From the NCBI RefSeq assembly GCF_000647975.1, contig NZ_JFKE01000001.1, forward strand, positions 558,001-622,000: 64,000 nt of DNA, given 5' to 3'. The stretch comes from Actibacterium mucosum KCTC 23349 (GTDB taxonomy: Bacteria > Pseudomonadota > Alphaproteobacteria > Rhodobacterales > Rhodobacteraceae). Position numbers and translations under genes: made by a program. How positions within the stretch are numbered: position 1 is the stretch's first letter; every line of letters begins with the position of its first letter. Shown piece by piece: positions 57,699 through 64,000 of the stretch. Below the pieces are notes generated by a model. The model was not told where the DNA came from. It saw only the letters and a program-made list of their open reading frames with translations, and made no database searches.

Positions 57699-58049
57699 CT
57701 AGCCCGCATCGTTGCGGCCAATTTTTTGTTCAAGGTAGTCCTTAGACCAAGCTTCTAGGTTTGCAAGAATTGGTTTCAGGGTCTGCCCGTGCGCGCTCAG
57801 TGCGTATTCCACTTTCGGGGGCACCTGCGGGTACACCTTGCGCGTGATGATGTCGTATTCTTCCAAGTCGCGCAGTTGCTTGGTCAGCATGCGTTGCGTG
57901 ATGCCGGGGATGGTCCGGTGCAATTGCCCGAACCGCATCGTGCCTTGGCATAGGCACCACAGGATCATGCCTTTCCACTTGCCACCGATTATGCCCAAAG
58001 CTGTCTCGGTTGGGCAGAACAGCTGTTCCGCTTTGGATGGGTTTGCCAT
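57699..58049 (-). CDS. HxlR-family transcriptional regulator (second)
   Basis: This 116-residue winged-helix regulator has the family Cys in LFCPTETALG, GGKWKGMILWCLCQGTMRFGQLHRTIPGITQRMLTKQLRDLEEY and a VPPKVEYALS wing. It is divergent from the old-yellow-enzyme gene at 58157, which it most likely represses. The intergenic region has two inverted repeats suitable as operators. Confidence 0.9.
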   Translation of the reverse strand: MANPSKAEQLFCPTETALGIIGGKWKGMILWCLCQGTMRFGQLHRTIPGITQRMLTKQLRDLEEYDIITRKVYPQVPPKVEYALSAHGQTLKPILANLEAWSKDYLEQKIGRNDAG

Positions 58050-58062
58050 GGGGTCCCTTACT

Positions 58063-58084
58063 TACCTTTTTGTAGGTATATACC
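58063..58084. promoter_or_regulatory. Operator-like repeats between HxlR and the OYE gene
   Basis: TACCT (58063-58067) and AGGTA (58074-58078) form an inverted repeat with a 6-base spacer, and GGTATATACC (58075-58084) is a perfect overlapping palindrome. They lie 14-35 bases upstream of the HxlR ATG and about 75 bases from the OYE start, where a repressor could block both directions. Confidence 0.6.
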
Positions 58085-58156
58085 ATAAATGTGCATTCTT
58101 GCGGCAATTGCATGCAAGGCCTAACTCGGCCTCATCGCAAACGAAAGCCGGAACCG

Positions 58157-59278
58157 ATGAACAGCCAAACTACGCAACATCCAGCCCTCGACGCAGGTAA
58201 AATCCACAACCTCGCCCTCAGGAACCGCTATGTCGTCGCGCCCATGTCGCGCGCAAGTGCAGGGGAGGACGGCGTGCCCACATCGGAAATGGCCGCGTAT
58301 TATGCCCGTTTCGCTCAAGGTGGCTACGGCCTGATCATCGCCGAGGGTGCCTACACCGATACCATCCTGGCGCAATCCTATGGCAACCAGCCCGGCATGT
58401 GCACGGATGCCCACGCGCATGGTTGGAAAGCCACCGTCGACGCGGTGCATGCTGCGGGTGGCAAAATCATCCTGCAACTGATTCACGCCGGTGCTGTTTC
58501 GCAAGTTGTCGATACTCCGCACGCGCCTTCGCCCGTGCGCCCCGATGGTATGATGTTGCAGGGTTATGGCCCCAAGCAAGGCGCCTATCCCGTTCCGGTC
58601 CCCCTGTCAGACCACCAAATCGCTGAAACAAAGGCCGGGTTTGTCATGGCCGCGCTTCGCGCCGAACGCGCCGGGTTCGACGGCGTCGAGGTCCATTGCG
58701 CCAACGGATATCTGCTGGATCAATTCCTGACACCCGAAACCAATTCGCGCACCGCGCCGTATGGTGGTTCACTGCAAAACCGGATCCGCCTGACATGCGA
58801 GATCATTGCCGAAATTCGCGCAGTCACAGGCCAGGATTTCGCCACGGGTGTGCGCCTGTCACAGGCCAAGGCCACGCAGCCGGACTATTTCTGGCAGGGC
58901 GGCCTGAAAGACGCCGCGGTGATCTTTGACGCGGTGCATCTGGCCGGGGCGGCCTTTATCCACCTTGCCAGCGAAATCAAAGGTTACACCTATCACAGCC
59001 GTACCAAACAGGGTGAAAGCCTGACCAAACTGGCGCGGATGCGCACCGGGTTGCCGGTGATCGCCAATGGCGGGTTGCAAGACCCTCAACTGGCGCGGGA
59101 CATTATGTCGGCGGGCGAGGCTGATTTTGTCTCGGTCGGTAAATCGGCCTTGGTGAACCCCGACCTGCCACAAAAAATCGCCGCTGGTCAGACCCCGGTC
59201 GAGTTCTCGTTCGATGTGTTCTCGCACGGCGTTTCTCTGGCGGGGCAGGCGCAGTGGCAGGCGGCACAAATCGGTTGA
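58157..59278 (+). CDS. Old yellow enzyme family NADH:flavin oxidoreductase
   Basis: The 373-residue FMN enzyme reduces activated C=C bonds of electrophiles. It has NRYVVAPMSRASA, LQLIHAG with the substrate region, VEVHCANGYLLDQFLTP followed by NSRTAPYGGS, and ANGGL near the phosphate site. In GYLLDQF enzymes His-Gly-Ala precedes, but here it is His-Cys-Ala. The start at 58157 is preceded by CCGGAA. It is divergent from an HxlR regulator. Confidence 0.92.
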   Translation: MNSQTTQHPALDAGKIHNLALRNRYVVAPMSRASAGEDGVPTSEMAAYYARFAQGGYGLIIAEGAYTDTILAQSYGNQPGMCTDAHAHGWKATVDAVHAAGGKIILQLIHAGAVSQVVDTPHAPSPVRPDGMMLQGYGPKQGAYPVPVPLSDHQIAETKAGFVMAALRAERAGFDGVEVHCANGYLLDQFLTPETNSRTAPYGGSLQNRIRLTCEIIAEIRAVTGQDFATGVRLSQAKATQPDYFWQGGLKDAAVIFDAVHLAGAAFIHLASEIKGYTYHSRTKQGESLTKLARMRTGLPVIANGGLQDPQLARDIMSAGEADFVSVGKSALVNPDLPQKIAAGQTPVEFSFDVFSHGVSLAGQAQWQAAQIG

Positions 59279-59377
59279 ACGGGACGCAGAGTGTTCTTCA
59301 GCCGGCACCGGGTGATAAACCGACAACCCAGCCGTTTGCATGCTATAGAAAGGCGACACAAACCGAAGGGTAAACCC

Positions 59378-59743
59378 ATGTCCACGCCGCTGGGCCGATT
59401 GGTCATTTACACCAAGAAGATCGACGAGATGGCGACGTTTTATGCCCGCCATTTCGGCTTCACCATCACCCGGTTGGAAGGTGACCGGATTGTCGAGCTA
59501 ACGCCCAAAGGCCCCGGAGCCGCGATCTTGCTGCACCCGGCCTCGGCGCGGCAAAAAGAAGGGCAGGTGATGGTGAAACTGGTCTTTGACATCGAAGACG
59601 TTGCCGGGTTCTGCGAAACGGCCAAGGCCAACGGTCTGACCTTCGGCAGGCCGTTCAAGGCCGACGGCTATACCTTCGCCAATGCCAAGGATCCCGCCGG
59701 CAACTCGATCCAGATCTCCAGCCGCGCTTTTGCACCCCGTTAG
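59378..59743 (+). CDS. VOC-family (glyoxalase-fold) protein
   Basis: The 121-residue protein has one vicinal-oxygen-chelate domain: LGRLVIYTKKIDEMATFYARHFGF at the start, VKLVFDIEDVAGF and FANAKDPAGNSIQI at the end with the usual metal-site Asp-Pro-Xaa-Gly-Asn segment. Function is unknown. Many are lyases or antibiotic-binding proteins. GAAGGG precedes the ATG at 59378. It may be transcribed with the OYE gene 99 bases upstream. Confidence 0.88.
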   Translation: MSTPLGRLVIYTKKIDEMATFYARHFGFTITRLEGDRIVELTPKGPGAAILLHPASARQKEGQVMVKLVFDIEDVAGFCETAKANGLTFGRPFKADGYTFANAKDPAGNSIQISSRAFAPR

Positions 59744-59757
59744 GTGCGGTTTGGTCC

Positions 59758-60663
59758 TTACCCGTTTGTCAGCACAATGCAGCGAATGGCGGCCGCCGCG
59801 AGAAACTCGTCAAAAGACCAAATTGTAGAGTCTGGAAAAACCAGCAATTCGCTTTTGGCCGTTTCGAACGCATCGCAATGACCGGCCAGTAGTGACCACC
59901 CAACGATCAGGTTCCACGATCGGTAATACGCCTGAACGTCATGTTGGGAAGGCTGGTGCGGTAACTCGGGTCTGTCCAACACCAGCGGACCATCCGAAAA
60001 CAGGCTGAGCGCCGTCCGAATGGCCGACCTTTCGACATGGTCTTCAAGATCGCTTTTGTCCGTGTTGGCTTCAATATAGCCAAGATACGCCCTCAGAATC
60101 TCCTCGGCCGCATCGGGCTTCTCAAGAAGTCTGGCAACGGTCAGCTTTTGTTGACGGCTTGCGTCGTCTTCGAACCTGTCGGCCAGTTCATACATCAAGT
60201 CAGCCGAGCTTGTGGCGATCGGTATCTGGTATTGGTCGGCCGACGCGCCGGGCCCGCCCATCAGAACTTGAATTGCTTCGTCTACGCATCCGTTCAGCCA
60301 ATAGGCTTCGATACCCTCGTGGCGAAACCGATGAGGTTCGCTGCCAAAGTCAATTGCGTCCACAACATCCAGCAAAGTTCCGGCGACCAGCTTTTTTCGA
60401 AATTCTCCCTTGTCACCCTCATGTGAATAAATGGCGGGTGGCATCAGTTTACGTTTCAAAGATTTCTGCCTGTCCACCGAGAATCCCGCCCAGTATCGAG
60501 CGATCTCCAGATGCGCCCTGACCACCGGGTCTTCCTGGGTGTCGATGTATTCCTGTGTAATCGGCTGGCCGCGCCACGTTGGCCTTTCGGCGCAATTGGC
60601 GTGGGCGAAACCCGGCAGCATCGCGATGGCAACAGCCAGAGCTTTCAACCGGAACCAACCCAT
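59758..60663 (-). CDS. Exported helical protein of unknown function
   Basis: The 301-residue protein has a signal peptide (MGWFRLKALAVAIAMLPGFAHA, then NCAERP) and an all-helical, acidic body with aromatic residues at regular intervals (HLEIARYWAG, EAYWLNGCVDEAIQVL, EILRAYLGYIEA), which recalls TPR/Sel1-like repeats without a clear consensus. Cysteines at the N-terminus and centre may pair. An ATG nine codons upstream (60690) is an alternative. The long open frame above it is out-of-frame RidA sequence. It is not recognised. Confidence 0.6.
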   Translation of the reverse strand: MGWFRLKALAVAIAMLPGFAHANCAERPTWRGQPITQEYIDTQEDPVVRAHLEIARYWAGFSVDRQKSLKRKLMPPAIYSHEGDKGEFRKKLVAGTLLDVVDAIDFGSEPHRFRHEGIEAYWLNGCVDEAIQVLMGGPGASADQYQIPIATSSADLMYELADRFEDDASRQQKLTVARLLEKPDAAEEILRAYLGYIEANTDKSDLEDHVERSAIRTALSLFSDGPLVLDRPELPHQPSQHDVQAYYRSWNLIVGWSLLAGHCDAFETAKSELLVFPDSTIWSFDEFLAAAAIRCIVLTNG

Positions 60664-60836
60664 GGACGAGCTGAACTGACAAACAAACATGGCTTTGAGT
60701 ACTCTCTTCAAATTGCGATCGCTTCGACAATTACGCGCAGCTTGCAAAACACAAAGACCGATTGGTTTTCTGGAAGGGCCGCGCGGATTTCTGCACGGTC
60801 CCAGCCTCGAAGCCCGGGCAAAGTCACCTGCAAATT

Positions 60837-61229
60837 CTAACCGGGCCGCTTGGCGACGCAGTCGATTTCGACCAAGGCCCCAACAGCCAGCGCCGTAACC
60901 CCAACCGTCGTGCGGGCGGGGCGGCGATCTTCGGGGAAAAACGTCTGATACGTGTCGTTGAACGCGGCATAGTCGCGCTCGAACTCGGTCAGAAAAGCGC
61001 GGCATTGTACGACATGTTCCAACCCAAGGCCCAGTTCGGACAAGATGATCGCGAGGTTCTCCATCACGCGAACGGTCTGTGCCTGCACCCCGTCGGGTAA
61101 TGGCGCGTCCGGGGCGTTGGGGTCGGTTGGCATCTGGCCGGTCAAAATCACCCATCCGTCGGCCTCGACCGCATGGGAAAACGGGGCAACCGGACGAGGG
61201 CCTTTGGCAAAAAGATGAAAATCGGGCAT
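60837..61229 (-). CDS. RidA-family protein
   Basis: The 130-residue protein has the RidA/YjgF fold: PFSHAVEADGWVILTGQMP, a trimer-interface region, YQTFFPEDRRPARTTVGVTAL with the conserved Arg that binds imines, and a Glu-rich VEIDCVA end. RidA hydrolyses reactive enamine/imine intermediates. AGGAGG precedes the ATG at 61229. Confidence 0.92.
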   Translation of the reverse strand: MPDFHLFAKGPRPVAPFSHAVEADGWVILTGQMPTDPNAPDAPLPDGVQAQTVRVMENLAIILSELGLGLEHVVQCRAFLTEFERDYAAFNDTYQTFFPEDRRPARTTVGVTALAVGALVEIDCVAKRPG

Positions 61230-61307
61230 CGAACCTCCTGTATTCATGGCGTTTCCGGTCACCTTGCAGCCGGTGCCACGATAGGTCGGCAGGATGATTT
61301 GCCAATC

Positions 61308-62111
61308 CTAAACGGCGACAGCCTCGACAACGTGAACACGCGCCGGAACCCGCACTCCGTCGTCACCCTGATACGCCGCGCAGGCCTTTGCAACCGCCCC
61401 CTTGATCTCTGCCAGTTGGCTTTCGTCGACCTCTACGCCCTTCAACATCATGCCCACGGTCACTTTCATATGAAGCGCCGCCACGCGGTCCGCAGGCCCG
61501 GGTGGCGTCAGGTTCACGTCAAGCGTTTGAATGCTGGGCCGCCATCCGCTCCGTTCCAGAATTGCTTCAAGGCCGGAAGGGTTGCCAAACCGCATCGGGC
61601 CCGGGCCCGCCGGATCGGGGCGTGGCAGGTCGGTGATCCTCTGCTCCAATATCCCGCGCGGCATCGAGAACCACGGGTTCTCTGGCGGGGTCGCCCAAAA
61701 GGTCGCGGCCATCCGCCCGTTTGGTTTCATCGCCCTTCGCAAGTTTCGAAACGCAGCGTCGTTGTCTTCGAAAAACATGATCCCGAAATTCGCGATCAAT
61801 GCGTCGAAAACGCCTGTTTCATAGTCATGCGTTCCCGCATCGCCCACGATCAGTTCCACGTTGCCCGGTACGCGTTCCGCCGCGTGGGCGATCAAAGGCG
61901 GCGCCACGTCGATCCCGACAATGCGCCCGGTCTCACCCACGGCCGCGGCCGCCTTTGCCAATGTCGGCCCGGTGCCGCAGCCAACATCCAGAACCGTTTC
62001 TCCGGGTCTCAATTTTGCCGCGTCAAACAGGGCCGCGAAAACCTCGGTGAAAGACGCCTCAAGATCGGGGGCAGCCTCCAACCAAGGCTGCGCCATTGCA
62101 TCCCAATCCAT
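61308..62111 (-). CDS. Class I SAM-dependent methyltransferase
   Basis: The 267-residue enzyme has the SAM-binding GETVLDVGCGTGPTLAKAA, GIDVAPPLIAHA, a LIVGDAGTHDYE acidic segment and FDALIANFGIMFFED. The remaining C-terminal region is substrate-specific and not diagnostic. It resembles small-molecule methyltransferases of the UbiE/COQ5 class. GGAGGG precedes the ATG at 62111. Confidence 0.9.
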   Translation of the reverse strand: MDWDAMAQPWLEAAPDLEASFTEVFAALFDAAKLRPGETVLDVGCGTGPTLAKAAAAVGETGRIVGIDVAPPLIAHAAERVPGNVELIVGDAGTHDYETGVFDALIANFGIMFFEDNDAAFRNLRRAMKPNGRMAATFWATPPENPWFSMPRGILEQRITDLPRPDPAGPGPMRFGNPSGLEAILERSGWRPSIQTLDVNLTPPGPADRVAALHMKVTVGMMLKGVEVDESQLAEIKGAVAKACAAYQGDDGVRVPARVHVVEAVAV

Positions 62112-62265
62112 TTCAACCCTCCCCAAGATCACGATTCTCTGTTCAGCTTGGCAGCTTAGGCGCAAATGCGCAGTGACCAAAGCATCTGCAGGTCACAACC
62201 GCGTTAAAGCCTCATAGGGCAGCCGCGTTTTGTCAGCCACTTGCGACAAACTCGTTTGCGCCGGT

Positions 62266-63228
62266 TCACGGAAACAGGTCGGTGGAAAGGTACTTCAAAC
62301 CGGAGTCGCAGATCACAACCGCAACGGTCTGCCCCCTGTGCGGACCTTTCAGCAGTTCAAGCGCCCCCGCGACATTGGCCCCGGCCGAGAACCCCGCAAA
62401 GATACCTTCCAACCGGGCCAAATCACGCGTGATCTCGCGCGCTGTGTCGCCGTCAATCTGCAAAAACCCGTCCCACTCGAGACCGCGAAGAAAGTCGAGG
62501 TCATCCATCACATAGCCCCCGCCCTGAATCGGGTGCTCTGCCCGCGTCACCTTCTGCCCGGCCAGAACAGCAGCCCCCGCCGGTTCAACCGGATAGCATT
62601 TGATCTGCGGGTTTTGCGCGCGAAGAAACTTGGATGTTCCGGCAAGGGTTCCCCCCGATCCGACAAAGTCACAAAACGCGTCCAGATTTCCGCCGCACTG
62701 CCGCCAGATCTCAGGGCCGGTCATGTGTTCATGCGCGTCGGGGTTGCCCCGCCGCCGGAACTGATCAGCACGAAACGCCGCTTTGTCGGCGGTCAGCTGC
62801 GTTGCAACGCGGTCAACCTCTGCAAGATCGGCGCCGGACACTTCGCCGGGGCGGCTGTCGGGCAACTGATCAACCAAGACCACCTCGGCCCCCAGTGCCG
62901 CCATCATCCGCGCCCGTTCAGGCGAGTTGCCTTTCGACATGACGGCAACAAACGGATAGCCCTTGATGCCACAAACGATGGCAAGCCCGGTGCCCATGTT
63001 GCCACTGGTCAGCTCGACAACCGTTTGCCCCGGCTGCAAAGCGCCCTCCCGTTCCGCCGCCTCGACAACCCCCAGCGCGGCGCGGTCCTTCTTTGAAAAC
63101 CCGGGGTTCAGATGGTCAAGCTTGGCCAAAATTGTCCCCGCGCACCCATGGTGCCGCACCAGGCGATCCAGCCGCACCAACGGCGTGTTCCCAATTGCGC
63201 CAAGCACGCTATCAAGTGTTTCGTTCAT
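62266..63228 (-). CDS. Cysteine-synthase-family PLP enzyme, divergent
   Basis: The 320-residue fold type II PLP enzyme has the PLP lysine in LNPGFSKKDRAAL, the substrate loop SGNMGTGLAI (SGNTG in classical enzymes), the phosphate-binding GSGGTLAGTS and a Ser/Gly pair near VVICDSG. It may make cysteine from O-acetylserine or use another acceptor. Several motif changes place it apart from CysK and CysM. It is not in a sulfate-assimilation cluster. Confidence 0.85.
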   Translation of the reverse strand: MNETLDSVLGAIGNTPLVRLDRLVRHHGCAGTILAKLDHLNPGFSKKDRAALGVVEAAEREGALQPGQTVVELTSGNMGTGLAIVCGIKGYPFVAVMSKGNSPERARMMAALGAEVVLVDQLPDSRPGEVSGADLAEVDRVATQLTADKAAFRADQFRRRGNPDAHEHMTGPEIWRQCGGNLDAFCDFVGSGGTLAGTSKFLRAQNPQIKCYPVEPAGAAVLAGQKVTRAEHPIQGGGYVMDDLDFLRGLEWDGFLQIDGDTAREITRDLARLEGIFAGFSAGANVAGALELLKGPHRGQTVAVVICDSGLKYLSTDLFP

Positions 63229-63617
63229 GGCAAACTTCTCCGCCTGAGTTCATGCGCGACATGGCAGGTGGTTGCCAAAGTCCTCTGCACGCGCACCAAT
63301 GGCCGATTTACCACGGCAAGCGCGGTTACAGAACGCTTCCACATTGTCCGTCAGAAATTGCGTAGGTTTCCACGACATAGCGCCCTACCGCATCCCCTGA
63401 AACGATGCGTACAGCAATGAAGTCTGGATCTTCGATATCCGTTTGTTGCTGTACGAATGGAATGACAGATGGCGCATAGTGATTGCAAAGCGTCAACAAA
63501 AACCACCCAGCGTTGCCGATCAATCCTTGGGAACTGGTTCAGGTTGGATACGCCTCCCTATTCCCACGCCATGGGACGACGCGCTTTCGCTGGGGCGCTC
63601 CACGGTCTCTGTGCCGT
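63229..63617. other. Low-coding stretch with a possible gene remnant
   Basis: About 390 bases without a complete gene. On the minus strand the frame 63326-63532 is protein-like (contains DIEDPDFIAVRIVSGDAVGRYVV when read in two parts) but is bounded upstream by TGA and has no ATG or ribosome site, so it is either a decayed gene or an accident of composition. Confidence 0.45.
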
Positions 63618-63818
63618 TCAGCCTATGCCGCCGTCTGCCATGCCATTGCCCTTGCTTCGCGCAATTTCTTTTGCATCATACCCCGTACCCGGGGTGTGGG
63701 GCCCGTGGGTTTTTGGTGGCTGCCTTTTCTTGAGCCTTCTAAGGTGCAGAAAGAAACCGGGGGCCAGAAAGCAGACGATCACCGGCAAGACAAGCAAAGT
63801 TATTTGGTTGGCCGTCAA
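63618..63818 (-). CDS. Small single-pass membrane protein, TTG start
   Basis: The 66-residue product begins MTANQITLLVLPVIVCFLAP, giving one transmembrane helix (about 6-26), and continues with a basic patch (HLRRLKKRQ) and a hydrophilic Gly/His/Pro-rich tail, so the tail should face the cytoplasm. The first codon is TTG, with a perfect GGAGG five bases upstream. This is the main reason to believe it. No family is recognised. Confidence 0.5.
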   Translation of the reverse strand: MTANQITLLVLPVIVCFLAPGFFLHLRRLKKRQPPKTHGPHTPGTGYDAKEIARSKGNGMADGGIG

Positions 63819-63851
63819 AGCAACCTCCGACGAATACCGCTGAGTTCAACC

Positions 63852-64000
63852 TCAAGTGTATATCATGCAGCCCAAGGATTGCAGCACACGAAACTTCGGA
63901 CGCAACACGGACATTCCGACAAAAGATCCGGCGAATTGATCGGAGTTTTGCAGTGCAAAGCGCGGACCGAACAACCCGGTTTTCGGATCGATCCCTGTCA
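63852..64000 (-). CDS. C-terminal end of an unidentified protein (runs off the window)
   Basis: The minus-strand frame is open from the window edge to TGA at 63852-63854. The 48 residues include DPKTGLFGPRFALQNSD and GSFVGMSVLRPKFRVLQ, with natural composition and third-position GC typical of neighbouring genes. The start and identity lie beyond the window. Confidence 0.45.
   Translation of the reverse strand, partial: TGIDPKTGLFGPRFALQNSDQFAGSFVGMSVLRPKFRVLQSLGCMIYT

Noticed and set aside
60691-61305. N-terminal extension of the exported-protein frame across the ridA region
   Set aside because: It is out-of-frame ridA sequence. The real start at 60663 gives a signal peptide.

Overview
The window is about 62-65 % GC by eye, densely packed and almost entirely chromosomal core sequence. 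Gene content and order point to an alphaproteobacterium of the Rhodobacterales, most likely the Roseobacter group. Supporting features are rnhB next to a beta-class CcrM methyltransferase, leuS-lptE-holA, lpxK-waaA-DUF4170-cysQ-pmbA, an aminotransferase followed by ftsK and lolA, DUF2125 and DUF3576 proteins, a Rhodobacter-type porin, and TRAP transport with DctB/DctD. I see no rRNA, CRISPR array, insertion sequence or complete prophage. There is one tRNA (Pro, anticodon CGG).

Layout. 1-7 kb: the tail of a LysR regulator, leuB, a DMT exporter, tRNA-Pro, a cytidine-deaminase-fold protein, a membrane-anchored winged-helix regulator overlapping a small periplasmic protein gene, a secreted protein, rnhB and ccrM. 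7-10.9 kb: GNAT, AlkB-type monooxygenase, mutY, DUF721 and a DsbA-like thioredoxin. 10.9-17.2 kb: a minus-strand envelope/repair group (lpxK, waaA, DUF4170, cysQ-like, pmbA/tldE, DUF2125). 17.3-21 kb: crotonase-like, HNH, BaiN-like flavoprotein and two glutathione transferases. 21-25.7 kb: holA-lptE-leuS and a DUF3576 lipoprotein. 25.9-34.7 kb: porin, PLPBP, L,D-transpeptidase, ribA, an OmpR-type regulator, xth, SGNH hydrolase, a CnoX-like thioredoxin, a Lon-N domain protein, Trm112 and a UbiH-family hydroxylase. 34.8-41.8 kb: amidase, DapC-like aminotransferase, ftsK, lolA and an SLT lipoprotein. 42-48 kb: hspQ, ggt, an anti-sigma/anti-anti-sigma pair, a GAF reductase, GFA, LysE, RluA and a 1-Cys peroxiredoxin. 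48-59.7 kb is the most accessory-looking part: an ORF6N-domain gene with operator-like palindromes, two HxlR/flavoenzyme divergent pairs, a TRAP transporter with its two-component system, and a glycosyltransferase-like gene. 59.7-64 kb: an orphan periplasmic protein, RidA, a methyltransferase, a divergent cysteine synthase and a partly eroded tail.

Working together. LptE, LpxK, WaaA and LolA serve lipopolysaccharide and lipoprotein assembly. MutY, xth, RnhB, HolA, FtsK and CcrM serve DNA maintenance. DctB-DctD probably controls dctPQM beside it, with an intercistronic terminator after dctP that would favour the binding protein. The HxlR pairs, GSTs, OYE, quinone-reductase-like flavoproteins and peroxiredoxin form a redox/electrophile defence layer.

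The observations I rate highest are: (i) a perfect 11-3-11 palindrome upstream of the ORF6N gene, repeated 230 bp downstream inside the gene where it encodes its Leu-Arg-Ser-Gln-Ile-Val-Thr motif; (ii) three GANTC sites within 39 bp at the ccrM promoter; (iii) a DctD-type regulator that lacks the GAFTGA loop; and (iv) a reversed-topology membrane winged-helix regulator co-encoded with a small periplasmic protein.
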